Assembly: GCA_965234405.1 (NCBI GenBank)
Contig: OZ248346.1
DNA length: 64,000 nucleotides
Strand: one strand, 5' to 3'
From: Planktophila turicensis
GTDB taxonomy: Bacteria > Actinomycetota > Actinomycetes > Nanopelagicales > Nanopelagicaceae
A model generated the notes under the pieces. That model was not told where the DNA came from and made no database searches. It was given only the letters and a program-made list of their open reading frames with translations. Made by a program: the position numbers and the translations under genes. The first letter of the stretch is position 1. Each line of letters starts with the position of its first letter. Positions 10,011 through 17,175 of the stretch are shown here, piece after piece.

Positions 10011-10023
10011 AGACTAGTAACCT
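10011..10023. promoter_or_regulatory. Back-to-back leaderless -10 elements for the EEP hydrolase and nudC
   Basis: On the minus strand TAGTCT (10016-10011) ends 6 nt before the GTG at 10004. On the plus strand TAACCT (10018-10023) ends 6 nt before the GTG of nudC at 10030. The hexamers are separated by one base pair. RNA polymerase could hardly occupy both at once, which suggests mutually exclusive initiation. Confidence 0.6.
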
Positions 10024-10029
10024 GCACCT

Positions 10030-10959
10030 GTGAGCGCGATTCATCAGCACCCTTCCCACATAGATCGCGCCGGAGAACTGCGCACCAATCAAGGCACTCT
10101 CGATACTTTGTGGCAACAAGCCAAGATTCTTCATATCGCTGAAGGTCGCATCGCATCAGTCGATGAAAAACTCACATTCTCTAGCGCACTACAGATTTCC
10201 GAGCTTCTGGCATCAGGAAAGTTCACTGAAGGTTCTCGCTACTTCTTAGGTCTTGATCTCGATACTCGCGCTCCTTATTTTGCGTGGGATTCACAGTGGG
10301 TAGGTGAAGTTTCTGATGAGGTGAAGAGCGTTGGTTTCACAACTCTTCGCGAAGTCGGTGCGCAGCTTTCACCAATGGAATTTGAACTCTCACTTCATGC
10401 AACTGCCATCAGTAATTGGCATCGTGCACATCCGCGTTGTCCTCGCTGTGGTGGGCCAACACGTGTTGATCTCGGCGGAGCTGCGCGCTTCTGCGATGCA
10501 GATCAAAGTCAGCATCACCCTCGTACAGATTCAGCTGTTATCGTTCTGATTAAAGATCGCGATGATCGTATTTTGCTGGGGCATCAACCAGTGTGGCCCG
10601 AAGGTCGCTTCTCTACTTTTGCAGGATTTCTCGAACCAGGTGAAACATTTGAACAATGTGTTTCTCGTGAAGTCTTTGAAGAATCTGGCATCACAGTGAG
10701 CGAGATCAAGTATCTCGGCTCACAACCATGGCCCTTTCCTGCAAGCATCATGATTGCATTTGAAGCAGTAACTGATAACCCTGGCGTTGCAAAGGGTGAC
10801 GGTCAAGAAATTACTGAAGTGAAATGGTTTAGCCGCGCAGAACTTAAAGCTGCAGCAGCCGATGGTTCACTTCTTCTTCCGCCAACTATCTCTGTTGCAC
10901 GCAAGATGATTGAAGGATGGCTCGGCGAAAGCGCGCAGGGCGGCGAGACGTGGCGATAG
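10030..10959 (+). CDS. nudC: NAD(H) pyrophosphatase / NAD-decapping Nudix hydrolase NudC
   Basis: Nudix enzyme of 309 aa that splits NADH into NMNH and AMP and removes NAD caps from RNA in bacteria studied. The N-terminal domain is followed by a zinc-ribbon region, HPRCPRCGGP then FCDADQ; two Cys and later Cys/His candidates are visible. The Nudix box GFLEPGETFEQCV-SREVFEESGI matches Gx5Ex7REUxEExGU exactly. It is followed by SQPWPFPAS, the SQPWPFPxS motif that defines the NADH pyrophosphatase branch. The GTG start has TAACCT 6 nt upstream. It sits directly before a uvrD2-like helicase, as in mycobacteria (Rv3199c-Rv3198c). Confidence 0.92.
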   Translation: MSAIHQHPSHIDRAGELRTNQGTLDTLWQQAKILHIAEGRIASVDEKLTFSSALQISELLASGKFTEGSRYFLGLDLDTRAPYFAWDSQWVGEVSDEVKSVGFTTLREVGAQLSPMEFELSLHATAISNWHRAHPRCPRCGGPTRVDLGGAARFCDADQSQHHPRTDSAVIVLIKDRDDRILLGHQPVWPEGRFSTFAGFLEPGETFEQCVSREVFEESGITVSEIKYLGSQPWPFPASIMIAFEAVTDNPGVAKGDGQEITEVKWFSRAELKAAAADGSLLLPPTISVARKMIEGWLGESAQGGETWR

Positions 10960-12599
10960 AGGACGAGATCCTCGCTGCACTCGACCCAGATCAGCGCGCA
11001 GTAGCACTAGCAACCCGAGGACCAGTCTGCGTTATTGCAGGAGCGGGCACCGGTAAAACTCGTGCAATTACCCATCGCATCGCATATGCCGCAGCTATCG
11101 GAACGATGGATCCGCAGAAAGTATTGGCACTTACCTTCACTGCAAAAGCAGCGGGAGAAATGCGTGCTCGACTTCGTTCACTCGGTGTTCCCACCGTTGC
11201 AGCGCGCACCATTCACTCAGCGGCCCTGAAGCAACTGCTCTACTTCTGGCCATCTGTATTCGGTGGTCGCACACCAGATTTGATGACTACAAAGACCGGA
11301 TTTCTTACCGAAGCAATTAATCGCGCTGGATTAGGCGATTCAATCCGCGCAACAAACCGCGAACTCATGCGCGATATTGCATCTGAAATCGAATGGGCAA
11401 AAGTTTCACAAGTTGCCCCAAGTGATTATGTGGATGAAATCTCTAAGCGCATGCAGAAACCTCGTGTCTTACCTGAGCAGATGGTGCAGATTTATACAGC
11501 CTATGAATCTGTAAAGAAGCAAGAGCTAGCAATCGACTTTGAAGATGTTCTTTTGCTCTGCGCTGCCATGCTTGAGGAAGAACGCGAAGTTCGCGAACGA
11601 GTTCAAGATCAATACAGATACTTCACTATCGATGAGTATCAGGATGTATCGCCAGTTCAACAACGCCTAATCAATGCTTGGCTTGGAAAGCGGAACGATA
11701 TCTGCGTCGTTGGTGATCCTGCACAAACTATTTACTCATTTGCTGGAGCCACTCCAGTATTTCTCAATACCTTTACCCAACGCTTTCCTGATGCTGAAGT
11801 CATTCGCCTCAGCACCGGATATCGCTCAACTCCTGAAATTACCTTTGCTGCAAATGCGCTCTTGCGTTATGGATCTATGGGCCAAGAACTTGTTGCCCAA
11901 AACGACCACGGCAGTGCGCCTAGCGTCGTTGGCTATGCAGATGAAGCTGCCGAAGTAACCGGTGTGCTCTCAGAAATTACTTCTCTTTTGAGCGCAGGAA
12001 CCCCACCACATGAAGTCGCAATCTTGGCTCGTACCAATTCACAGTTGAAGAGCGTTGAACGAGCAATGGTGAAGGTGAACTTGCCATACCAAGTTCGCAG
12101 TACAGAACGATTCTTTGATCGCAAAGAAGTTCGTGATTTCTTAGGCGAAGTTCGTAAAGCTTCCGTTATTCCTGCAGAAGGTCAAGGTTGGATCGATGAA
12201 CTTCGCACACTTGCGCAGCCTTATTTAACAGATGAAGCAATCGATGGAATTGCCGCGCTTCTACATTTAGCGCGCGAACTCGATAGCGATGAGAACTTCA
12301 CCCCGAAGACTCTGCGCGGTTACCTACGCGAAGTTGAAGATCGCGTGCAGCAGAACAATCCACCAACAATGCCTGTCGTAACCCTGGCAACTCTGCATGC
12401 AGCAAAAGGTCTTGAATGGGAACGCGTCTTCTTGATTGGCGCATCTGAAGGCCAGCTACCTGTTTCGGATGCTTCGATCGATGAAGAGCGCCGCCTCTTT
12501 TATGTGGGAATCACCCGCGCCAAGGCTGATTTACATATCTCTTACCGCAAGAGCCCCAGCCCATTCCTGCGTGAATCTGGGTTACTCGCCGGTTCTTAG
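10950..12599 (+). CDS. uvrD2: UvrD2-like superfamily 1A DNA helicase, short form
   Basis: A 3'-5' DNA helicase of about 549 aa. All ATPase motifs are intact: Walker A GAGTGKTRA, FTIDEYQDVSPVQQ, VVGDPAQTIYSFAGA, LSTGYRST, LATLHAAKGLEWE and YVGITRAKADLHISY. I chose the GTG at 10950, overlapping nudC by 10 bp, because the product then begins MAIEDEILAALDPDQ, like mycobacterial UvrD2; an ATG at 10917 would add 11 residues. The protein ends about 20 residues after motif VI. Mycobacterial UvrD2 is around 700 aa and carries a tetracysteine module and an HRDC domain there; both are missing here. Third UvrD-family ATPase in 12 kb. Confidence 0.85.
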   Translation: MAIEDEILAALDPDQRAVALATRGPVCVIAGAGTGKTRAITHRIAYAAAIGTMDPQKVLALTFTAKAAGEMRARLRSLGVPTVAARTIHSAALKQLLYFWPSVFGGRTPDLMTTKTGFLTEAINRAGLGDSIRATNRELMRDIASEIEWAKVSQVAPSDYVDEISKRMQKPRVLPEQMVQIYTAYESVKKQELAIDFEDVLLLCAAMLEEEREVRERVQDQYRYFTIDEYQDVSPVQQRLINAWLGKRNDICVVGDPAQTIYSFAGATPVFLNTFTQRFPDAEVIRLSTGYRSTPEITFAANALLRYGSMGQELVAQNDHGSAPSVVGYADEAAEVTGVLSEITSLLSAGTPPHEVAILARTNSQLKSVERAMVKVNLPYQVRSTERFFDRKEVRDFLGEVRKASVIPAEGQGWIDELRTLAQPYLTDEAIDGIAALLHLARELDSDENFTPKTLRGYLREVEDRVQQNNPPTMPVVTLATLHAAKGLEWERVFLIGASEGQLPVSDASIDEERRLFYVGITRAKADLHISYRKSPSPFLRESGLLAGS

Positions 12600-12631
12600 C
12601 TCATCTCAGGCTCTTCCCGCTATTAATTAGG

Positions 12632-12661
12632 TTGCCAGAACGAATACCCCTCGCGTACCCT
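12632..12661 (+). promoter_or_regulatory. Probable whiB7 leader promoter
   Basis: TTGCCA at 12632-12637 and TACCCT at 12656-12661 are separated by 18 bp, a good -35/-10 pair. Transcription would start near 12668, just before the Shine-Dalgarno sequence of the leader ORF. This is one of the few places in the window with a recognisable -35 box and an untranslated leader. Confidence 0.55.
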
Positions 12662-12690
12662 TACTCCATCTACTAGAAGAAGGAGTTGAA

Positions 12691-12876
12691 ATGAATTCAG
12701 TATTCGCTTCAACAACAGCAGGCGCTCGTGCGTCTGTTCCTTCTGCTGCTCATACAACCTCAACAGCCACAGCTAAGCGCACTCATAAGCGTGCAGCTTG
12801 GCCCACAGCAACAAAGTCAGCGTTTTACGCCAACTTTTATGCAGTGGTTGAGGCCACAGGAGCTCTAGTCGAGTAA
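12691..12876 (+). CDS. Small leader ORF upstream of whiB7 (putative attenuator peptide)
   Basis: A 61-codon ORF with a strong ribosome-binding site, AAGGAG at 12680-12685, 5 nt before the ATG. The peptide is rich in Ala, Thr and Ser, with one basic patch (A-K-R-T-H-K-R-A) and an aromatic stretch (F-Y-A-N-F-Y). I recognise no domain, signal peptide or membrane segment. Its last codons (12844-12855) are the antiterminator strand that can pair with the terminator beginning 17 nt after the stop codon. I infer that it is translated mainly as a sensor of ribosome function, as known for whiB7/wblC leaders in other actinobacteria. A function for the peptide itself is not excluded. Confidence 0.72.
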   Translation: MNSVFASTTAGARASVPSAAHTTSTATAKRTHKRAAWPTATKSAFYANFYAVVEATGALVE

Positions 12877-12909
12877 TTCGAACAGAACCCACAAGGGCCT
12901 CAAATCCAC
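12844..12909 (+). promoter_or_regulatory. Antiterminator pairing of the whiB7 leader
   Basis: TTGAGGCC at 12848-12855, inside the leader ORF, is the exact reverse complement of GGCCTCAA at 12896-12903 in the 5' arm of the terminator. GTGG (12844-12847) also complements CCAC (12906-12909) across a two-base bulge. Forming this 12-bp helix would destroy the terminator. A ribosome translating the end of the leader ORF would mask the upstream strand and favour termination; one stalled earlier would leave it free and favour read-through. The pairing is seen; the regulation is inferred. Confidence 0.65.
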
Positions 12910-12932
12910 AAAGGATTTGTAGGTCCTTTTTT
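12893..12932 (+). terminator. Intrinsic terminator between the leader ORF and whiB7
   Basis: GGGCCTCAAATCC (12895-12907) pairs with GGATTTGTAGGTCC (12913-12926), with one G-U pair, one bulged base and a 5-nt ACAAA loop, followed by six T residues (12927-12932). This is a strong Rho-independent terminator about 70 nt upstream of the whiB7 start, so whiB7 expression from the upstream promoter requires read-through. Confidence 0.88.
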
Positions 12933-13001
12933 ATTTCCACATCAACCAAATAGAAACCACATAGATACGAAAGTAAGTAAAAGAGAGAAGAGGTGAGAGC
13001 T

Positions 13002-13364
13002 ATGACAGTTCTCTTCAGCGAACTACAGGTACCAGGCTGGGCAGATAGCGGCGAAAAGATTGGCTTGAAGGATGTGACCTTCACATATGACAACGCCAAG
13101 GCTTTTACGCTCCCATGCCATTCTGCAGACCCTGAGCTCTTCTACTCAGAGACAGACCAGGGAATTGCAGAAGCGAAAGCGCTCTGCGGCACATGCCCAT
13201 CACGTAACAAGTGTCTCGATGGCGCGCTTTCACGCCAAGAGCCATGTGGCGTATGGGGCGGCCAATTGATTGAAGATGGCGTGATCATCGAACGTAAGCG
13301 TCGCGCCGGTCGACCACCACGTCAGGTGATTGCAGCTGCTCGTTTAATCGAGAGTGAGATTTAG
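13002..13364 (+). CDS. whiB7: WhiB7/WblC-type Fe-S transcription activator of intrinsic antibiotic resistance
   Basis: WhiB-like protein of 120 aa. The four cluster-binding cysteines are visible in LPCHSADPELF and LCGTCPSRNKC (C-x2-C-x5-C), followed by the family motif GVWGG. A C-terminal basic AT-hook-like segment, RRAGRPPRQ, separates WhiB7 from other WhiB proteins. WhiB7 partners with the primary sigma factor to switch on resistance genes under ribosome stress. I chose the ATG at 13002, 6 nt after AGGTG; an in-frame GTG at 12993 is possible. It lies downstream of a leader ORF and terminator with a competing antiterminator, the arrangement known for whiB7. It is also near uvrD2, as in mycobacteria. 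Confidence 0.88.
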   Translation: MTVLFSELQVPGWADSGEKIGLKDVTFTYDNAKAFTLPCHSADPELFYSETDQGIAEAKALCGTCPSRNKCLDGALSRQEPCGVWGGQLIEDGVIIERKRRAGRPPRQVIAAARLIESEI

Positions 13365-13380
13365 TAACTCCTGATTGAGA

Positions 13381-14490
13381 TTAGAAAGCACATCCGCAGA
13401 GTGGATGGCGAGCAATCGCCACCACCTGTGGTTGGGCAACTCTTTGATAATCAACGGTAGTGATTTTTCCAAAGAGTTCAGCGTCTTTCAGTACTTCTCC
13501 TTCTGAAAGAGTTGCAGCATCGCAATAGGCAACAACGTTTGATGCAGCAAGGGCAGCAACTGCGTGAGCTGCAATATGAGGATATTCCTGAGTAACTTCA
13601 GCGCTCAGAACCCTTTGCGAAATAACGCCACTTTGATCACGTTCCACCAGTTCTGCGCAACGCAAACACGGCGTCTTTCCCGGAATTACTATCTGGCCAA
13701 TTTTTGCGCGACCGCCTTCAGGGTGTGGAATATGTATAAATGTTTGTCCGTAGCTCATCCATAGAGCGAGCTTCTCTGGATCAATATCTCCGCAGACAAT
13801 CACAAGGTCAGGTGTTGATGCTTCATCAAGATAATTGGCGCTTTTATCAAGTGGAAAGAGCGAGTAATCGCGCCTTACATCTTCGCGATTCTTGATAAAG
13901 GCAAAGCCATATTGAGCAGAAGTAATTCCATCGACGGCGATATCGAGATCACCGATCTGCGCAGTGCGCGCTCCCGGTGCAAAGCGGCTCTGCGTAAAAC
14001 CGCTTGCGAGTAGAAGTGAATAGAGAAGAGTGGCAACGCGATTGTTGCCCGAAATCTCAATAAGGAAATTTTGGCGCGCACTCAGTAGCGCAACACCACC
14101 ATCTGTGACATCGCTTCTCCATGTTGTCTGCTCGAGTTCAGGTGCAATTCGATTCTGAAGTTGGATGTATGCCCCATCACGTTGCGGCTTACTATTTTTG
14201 GAAGCTCGACCATCAATCTTCGAGATAAAGCGATCGCTAATTGTGATTGCGCCCTGCCTTGTATCAAGGAGCGATTGCTGGGCAAGCTCGGTCATCAGGT
14301 TATGGATTGCAATCGATGAGACCCCAGCGATGCGAGGGATATCGTCTTCGCGTACCCCTTGCGCAAGATGCTCGGCGATAATTTTCTGCTCAGCTGTGTA
14401 GATGCGAATTGCTCGCGTTGACGTTCCTAAGAAAAATTCGCCAGGAGTTGTAGTTTCAAAGAGTGATGTACCGCGCTTGAGTGTTCTCAT
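13381..14490 (-). CDS. ThiF/E1-like protein related to TOMM cyclodehydratase leader-binding subunits
   Basis: A protein of 369 aa. Residues ~35-95 resemble a small helical or winged-helix region (IAEHLAQGV then IPRIAGVSSIAIHNLMTEL). The C-terminal two-thirds looks like a degenerate E1/ThiF fold: DLVIVCGDIDPEKL in the nucleotide-fold position, GKTPCLRCAELVERDQ with a CxxC, and a final HPLCGC giving a second cysteine pair that could bind zinc. The adenylating GxGxxG and Arg finger of active E1 enzymes are not obvious. It occupies the Rv3196-like position near whiB7. No YcaO partner or precursor peptide is seen here, so its substrate is unknown. It converges on whiB7 with a 16-bp gap. Confidence 0.6.
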   Translation of the reverse strand: MRTLKRGTSLFETTTPGEFFLGTSTRAIRIYTAEQKIIAEHLAQGVREDDIPRIAGVSSIAIHNLMTELAQQSLLDTRQGAITISDRFISKIDGRASKNSKPQRDGAYIQLQNRIAPELEQTTWRSDVTDGGVALLSARQNFLIEISGNNRVATLLYSLLLASGFTQSRFAPGARTAQIGDLDIAVDGITSAQYGFAFIKNREDVRRDYSLFPLDKSANYLDEASTPDLVIVCGDIDPEKLALWMSYGQTFIHIPHPEGGRAKIGQIVIPGKTPCLRCAELVERDQSGVISQRVLSAEVTQEYPHIAAHAVAALAASNVVAYCDAATLSEGEVLKDAELFGKITTVDYQRVAQPQVVAIARHPLCGCAF

Positions 14491-14557
14491 AGCCGGGCAT
14501 TCTCCGGCGAGCGCCGCAAGTGTTAAGCGAGCGCCCTTACTTGCTGTGGAAAAAGAA

Positions 14558-14587
14558 ATAACCCCCGCCCATAAGGGCGAGGGTTAT
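14558..14587 (-). terminator. Terminator after the zinc-ribbon gene
   Basis: Read on the minus strand, a 13-bp stem with one mismatch (ATAACCCTCGCCC against GGGCGGGGGTTAT) and a 4-nt loop is followed by TTCTTTTTCC. It lies downstream of the DUF5679-like gene and upstream of the ThiF-like gene, separating their transcription. Confidence 0.82.
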
Positions 14588-14610
14588 AACTACGTATAGT
14601 GACGTAAAAC

Positions 14611-14781
14611 TTATTCTGGCTTCTTGCCGAGAATGCGATTTACCTTGGTGCCACACACTGGGCAGATGCCCTGTGCCATGCGACGACCAGAGTCTGAGAT
14701 CTTTACAGTTCCCTCGAAATCACGCTTCTCTTTGCACTTAACGCAGTAAGCGTCACCCTTGTATGTCTCTACCTCTGTCAT
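14611..14781 (-). CDS. DUF5679-like small zinc-ribbon protein
   Basis: A 56-aa protein with two CxxC knuckles, AYCVKCKEKR near the start and GICPVCGTKV near the end, separated by a short polar region. This is the pattern of the small DUF5679 zinc ribbon common in actinobacteria; the function is unknown. I chose the ATG at 14781 because GGAGG lies 5 nt upstream; a longer reading from 14817 would place that Shine-Dalgarno sequence inside the gene. It has its own terminator downstream. The fold is compatible with binding nucleic acid or protein, but nothing here shows which. Confidence 0.72.
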   Translation of the reverse strand: MTEVETYKGDAYCVKCKEKRDFEGTVKISDSGRRMAQGICPVCGTKVNRILGKKPE

Positions 14782-14905
14782 TTTTGCCTCCGTTCGACCC
14801 ATGTGCTTGGCGCTCATGTGTACTGGCTGGAACGATACTCCCGCTCACGCTCAAAATACCGATTCCACGCGGGGATTGTGCGTAGAGATTTGGGCAGGGA
14901 TTGGG

Positions 14906-15487
14906 CTAGATCTTCTCGAGTTCAACGGGGGCCAAGAGGGCTCGCTCGGCTGCCTCGTAGCCATCGAGATAGGCGCTGGCCAGCTCGGAATCCTCGAATC
15001 GAGCCAGGACCTCAGTGAATTCAGAGCCATGGTCGAAGTATTGGAGGTGGATCGCCTCGTGGAAGAGGACGTAATCCAGGGCGTAGGCGGGGGCGAGCTT
15101 GAGGCGGTCAGAGATCCGGATAGAACGGTCGACGCTCGTGCATGAGCCCCAGCGCTCGCGCATCGCCCGCCAGGTGACTGAAACGGGGCGTTCGGTGATT
15201 TCAGGGGCTAGCTCAGTCAGCAACTGGTCGATTCGGGCGATGAGATCGGCCTCGCCGGGGGTCTTGGACTCCTCTTGGCTGCGAATCTTGGCGATCATCT
15301 CGGGGACGATGGCGCGCTCATCGGCCTTGCTCAGGCGGGCCGGAATAGAGATGACGATACGCCCGCCTTGGCGATAGGCGGAGATGCTCTTTTTGCGACG
15401 GGTTGAACGGATAACAAGGATTTCACCCTCGTCGACCCCGGGAAGTGTGACCTCTTCAAAGTTATTTGAAAAGTCTCCAGTAGTCAT
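14906..15487 (-). CDS. YgjP-like (DUF45, SprT-related) zinc metallopeptidase
   Basis: A predicted 193-aa metal-dependent hydrolase. The N-terminal part has the conserved IRSTRRKKSISAYRQGGRIVISIP beta-strand pattern in shortened form (RRKKS then IVISIPARL). The hallmark RWGSCTS is followed by the zinc-binding HEAIHLQYFDHG, which fits HExxH with a third His eight residues later. No signal peptide is seen, so it should be cytoplasmic. The substrate is not known for this family in actinobacteria. The ATG is preceded by TACATT with a 6-nt spacer. Some bases in this gene look richer in G+C than the neighbours, most visibly near its 3' end. Confidence 0.82.
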   Translation of the reverse strand: MTTGDFSNNFEEVTLPGVDEGEILVIRSTRRKKSISAYRQGGRIVISIPARLSKADERAIVPEMIAKIRSQEESKTPGEADLIARIDQLLTELAPEITERPVSVTWRAMRERWGSCTSVDRSIRISDRLKLAPAYALDYVLFHEAIHLQYFDHGSEFTEVLARFEDSELASAYLDGYEAAERALLAPVELEKI

Positions 15488-15610
15488 TGAGGAAATGTAT
15501 TAGATGCAATAAATAATGGAGGAGAAATCAAAGTTTTTGACAGAAAAAAAATTCTGTGTCTCCGCCATTTTCATTTGATTCTGCCCTCTATTCGTCGTAC
15601 TTTTCGCATA

Positions 15611-15682
15611 CGAAGTCCTCGGATAACCGTTTGATATCAGCAAGGGGAAGGCTGATATCAAAATGTGCGCCCGGGGACTTCG
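15611..15682. repeat. Nested inverted repeat, unknown structured element
   Basis: An outer stem pairs CGAAGTCCTCGG (15611-15622) with CCGGGGACTTCG (15671-15682) over 12 positions with one G-U pair. Inside it a perfect 12-bp stem pairs TTTGATATCAGC (15630-15641) with GCTGATATCAAA (15651-15662) around a 9-nt purine loop. Internal loops of 7 and 8 nt separate the stems. CTTTTCTTTTCC follows on the plus strand. It fills much of the 222-bp gap between two minus-strand genes. It could be a small RNA, a terminator or a protein-binding cruciform; I cannot tell which. Confidence 0.7.
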
Positions 15683-15709
15683 CTTTTCTTTTCCTTCAGG
15701 TTTTTGCGA

Positions 15710-17044
15710 TTAGAGCAGGCCGCTGAGGTCATCCGGAACTTCGGTCGACGTTAAGAACTTCTCGGGTTCAAGCAACTCTTCAGCGCTCGGCAAAATTCCG
15801 CTCCAGATTTGATCGCGGGCCGCAATATCTTTCGATTCGCGCACCTTTTGCCAGAAGGCGCTCGCTTCTCGCGCCAACTTTGGAGTTACTTCGAGTCCCA
15901 ACAGTGTTTTGAAGAGTTGTTGTGATGGTGCATTGGTTGCGCGTTGACGTCGATACATCTCGCGAAGTTGAGTAAGCGCTGGAAGTCGATCACCTGCAGC
16001 CAAAGCTGTTACTTCATCTGCCCAACCATCGACGAGTGCCAGTGCTGTCTCTAACTTTGAAAGTGCTGCGCGTTGTGCTGGAGTTTCCTCAGGTGTGAAG
16101 ATTCCATTGTTGAGTGCAATAGTGAATGAGTTTTCACCGGATTCAGGATTGAGTTGTGAAGGATCAAAGTTCTGCATCGCATCTTCTGCTTGGCGTTGAA
16201 TGGCTTCCATATCGATATGGATTCCGCGACCATAATCAACTATTGCGCTACGAATATAAGAAACAATCCAAGGGTTATGTTCAAAGAGGCGGGCAATCGC
16301 TGCTTCGCGAAGGGCGTGGAATAAGTAGACCTCTGTCTTTGGAATCTCGAGATCAGCGCTCCACTTCTCAATATTTTCAGGGATAAGAAGCGGGCGAGCG
16401 GGATCAAGAAGTGGCAGACCAACATCATGTGCACCTGTTGCAGTGGCAGAGATGCTGCCAATGGCTTGGCCTAGCTGTGTTGCAATGAGTGAACCAATGA
16501 ATGTACGCAGAAGCCCCGCAATAGTGCCCATCGGTCCTGCCATGGCCTCGCCATTTTCAGGATCGTGCGCCTGTTGCGCCATCGCTTCATCGAGCAGAGT
16601 TGAAATTGCAGCAGTGAGACCAGTTGCAAGCGGCTCCATAGTTGCCTGCCAACCTTTGAGGGTCTCATCAACCCAATCAAGTCGGCTGACAGAGCGGTGA
16701 GATGTGTTGCCAGTTGTTGCTGGAAAGACTGTTGCTTCATTGAGCCAGAGGTCGGCAATTTCAAAAGCGTTATCTACAACGGTGACATCTTTCGTTCCGA
16801 TGGGTTGTGAACCTTGTGCTTGCACAAACTTCTTTGCAGTATCGCGAACTACAGTGGGAGGCAGAGCCTCTTGACCACCTTGAGCAAAAGCTGCAAATGG
16901 ATTTACAAATCCGGCTGGATTAATTCCTAATTGTTCAAATTGTTTCTGAATCTGCTCTTGCATCTGACGCATCATCGCGTTTAAGTCTTCTGGCTTACCA
17001 TTTTCTTCATCGCCATCATCAGGCGTGAATCCAAAAGGTGTCAT
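15710..17044 (-). CDS. DUF2342 (zinc-dependent metalloprotease-like) protein, Rv3195 type
   Basis: A 444-aa cytoplasmic protein of a family found almost only in actinobacteria. An N-terminal acidic and Gln-rich region (PDDGDEENG, MMRQMQEQIQKQ) precedes the conserved core, with Gly-rich TGLTAAIS and LGQAIGSIS helices. The segment FHALREAAIARLFEHNPW occupies the place where active relatives have HExxH; here the second metal ligand pattern is not visible, so hydrolase activity is uncertain. I chose the ATG at 17044 because AAGGAG lies 6 nt upstream and the product then begins MTPFGFTPDD; 56 further in-frame upstream codons are poor coding sequence. It diverges from the small membrane gene at 17176. 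Confidence 0.78.
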   Translation of the reverse strand: MTPFGFTPDDGDEENGKPEDLNAMMRQMQEQIQKQFEQLGINPAGFVNPFAAFAQGGQEALPPTVVRDTAKKFVQAQGSQPIGTKDVTVVDNAFEIADLWLNEATVFPATTGNTSHRSVSRLDWVDETLKGWQATMEPLATGLTAAISTLLDEAMAQQAHDPENGEAMAGPMGTIAGLLRTFIGSLIATQLGQAIGSISATATGAHDVGLPLLDPARPLLIPENIEKWSADLEIPKTEVYLFHALREAAIARLFEHNPWIVSYIRSAIVDYGRGIHIDMEAIQRQAEDAMQNFDPSQLNPESGENSFTIALNNGIFTPEETPAQRAALSKLETALALVDGWADEVTALAAGDRLPALTQLREMYRRQRATNAPSQQLFKTLLGLEVTPKLAREASAFWQKVRESKDIAARDQIWSGILPSAEELLEPEKFLTSTEVPDDLSGLL

Positions 17045-17175
17045 CAAGATCTCCTTTAAGCGCGATGGCCCTAGTGGCCAGATTGATTCTATCGAGAGCA
17101 AGTATCGACAGTCGCATCTAAGGTATGTAACAAGTGGAGTGGGCACTTTCTTCCCGAAAGCACTAAGATTTTTAC

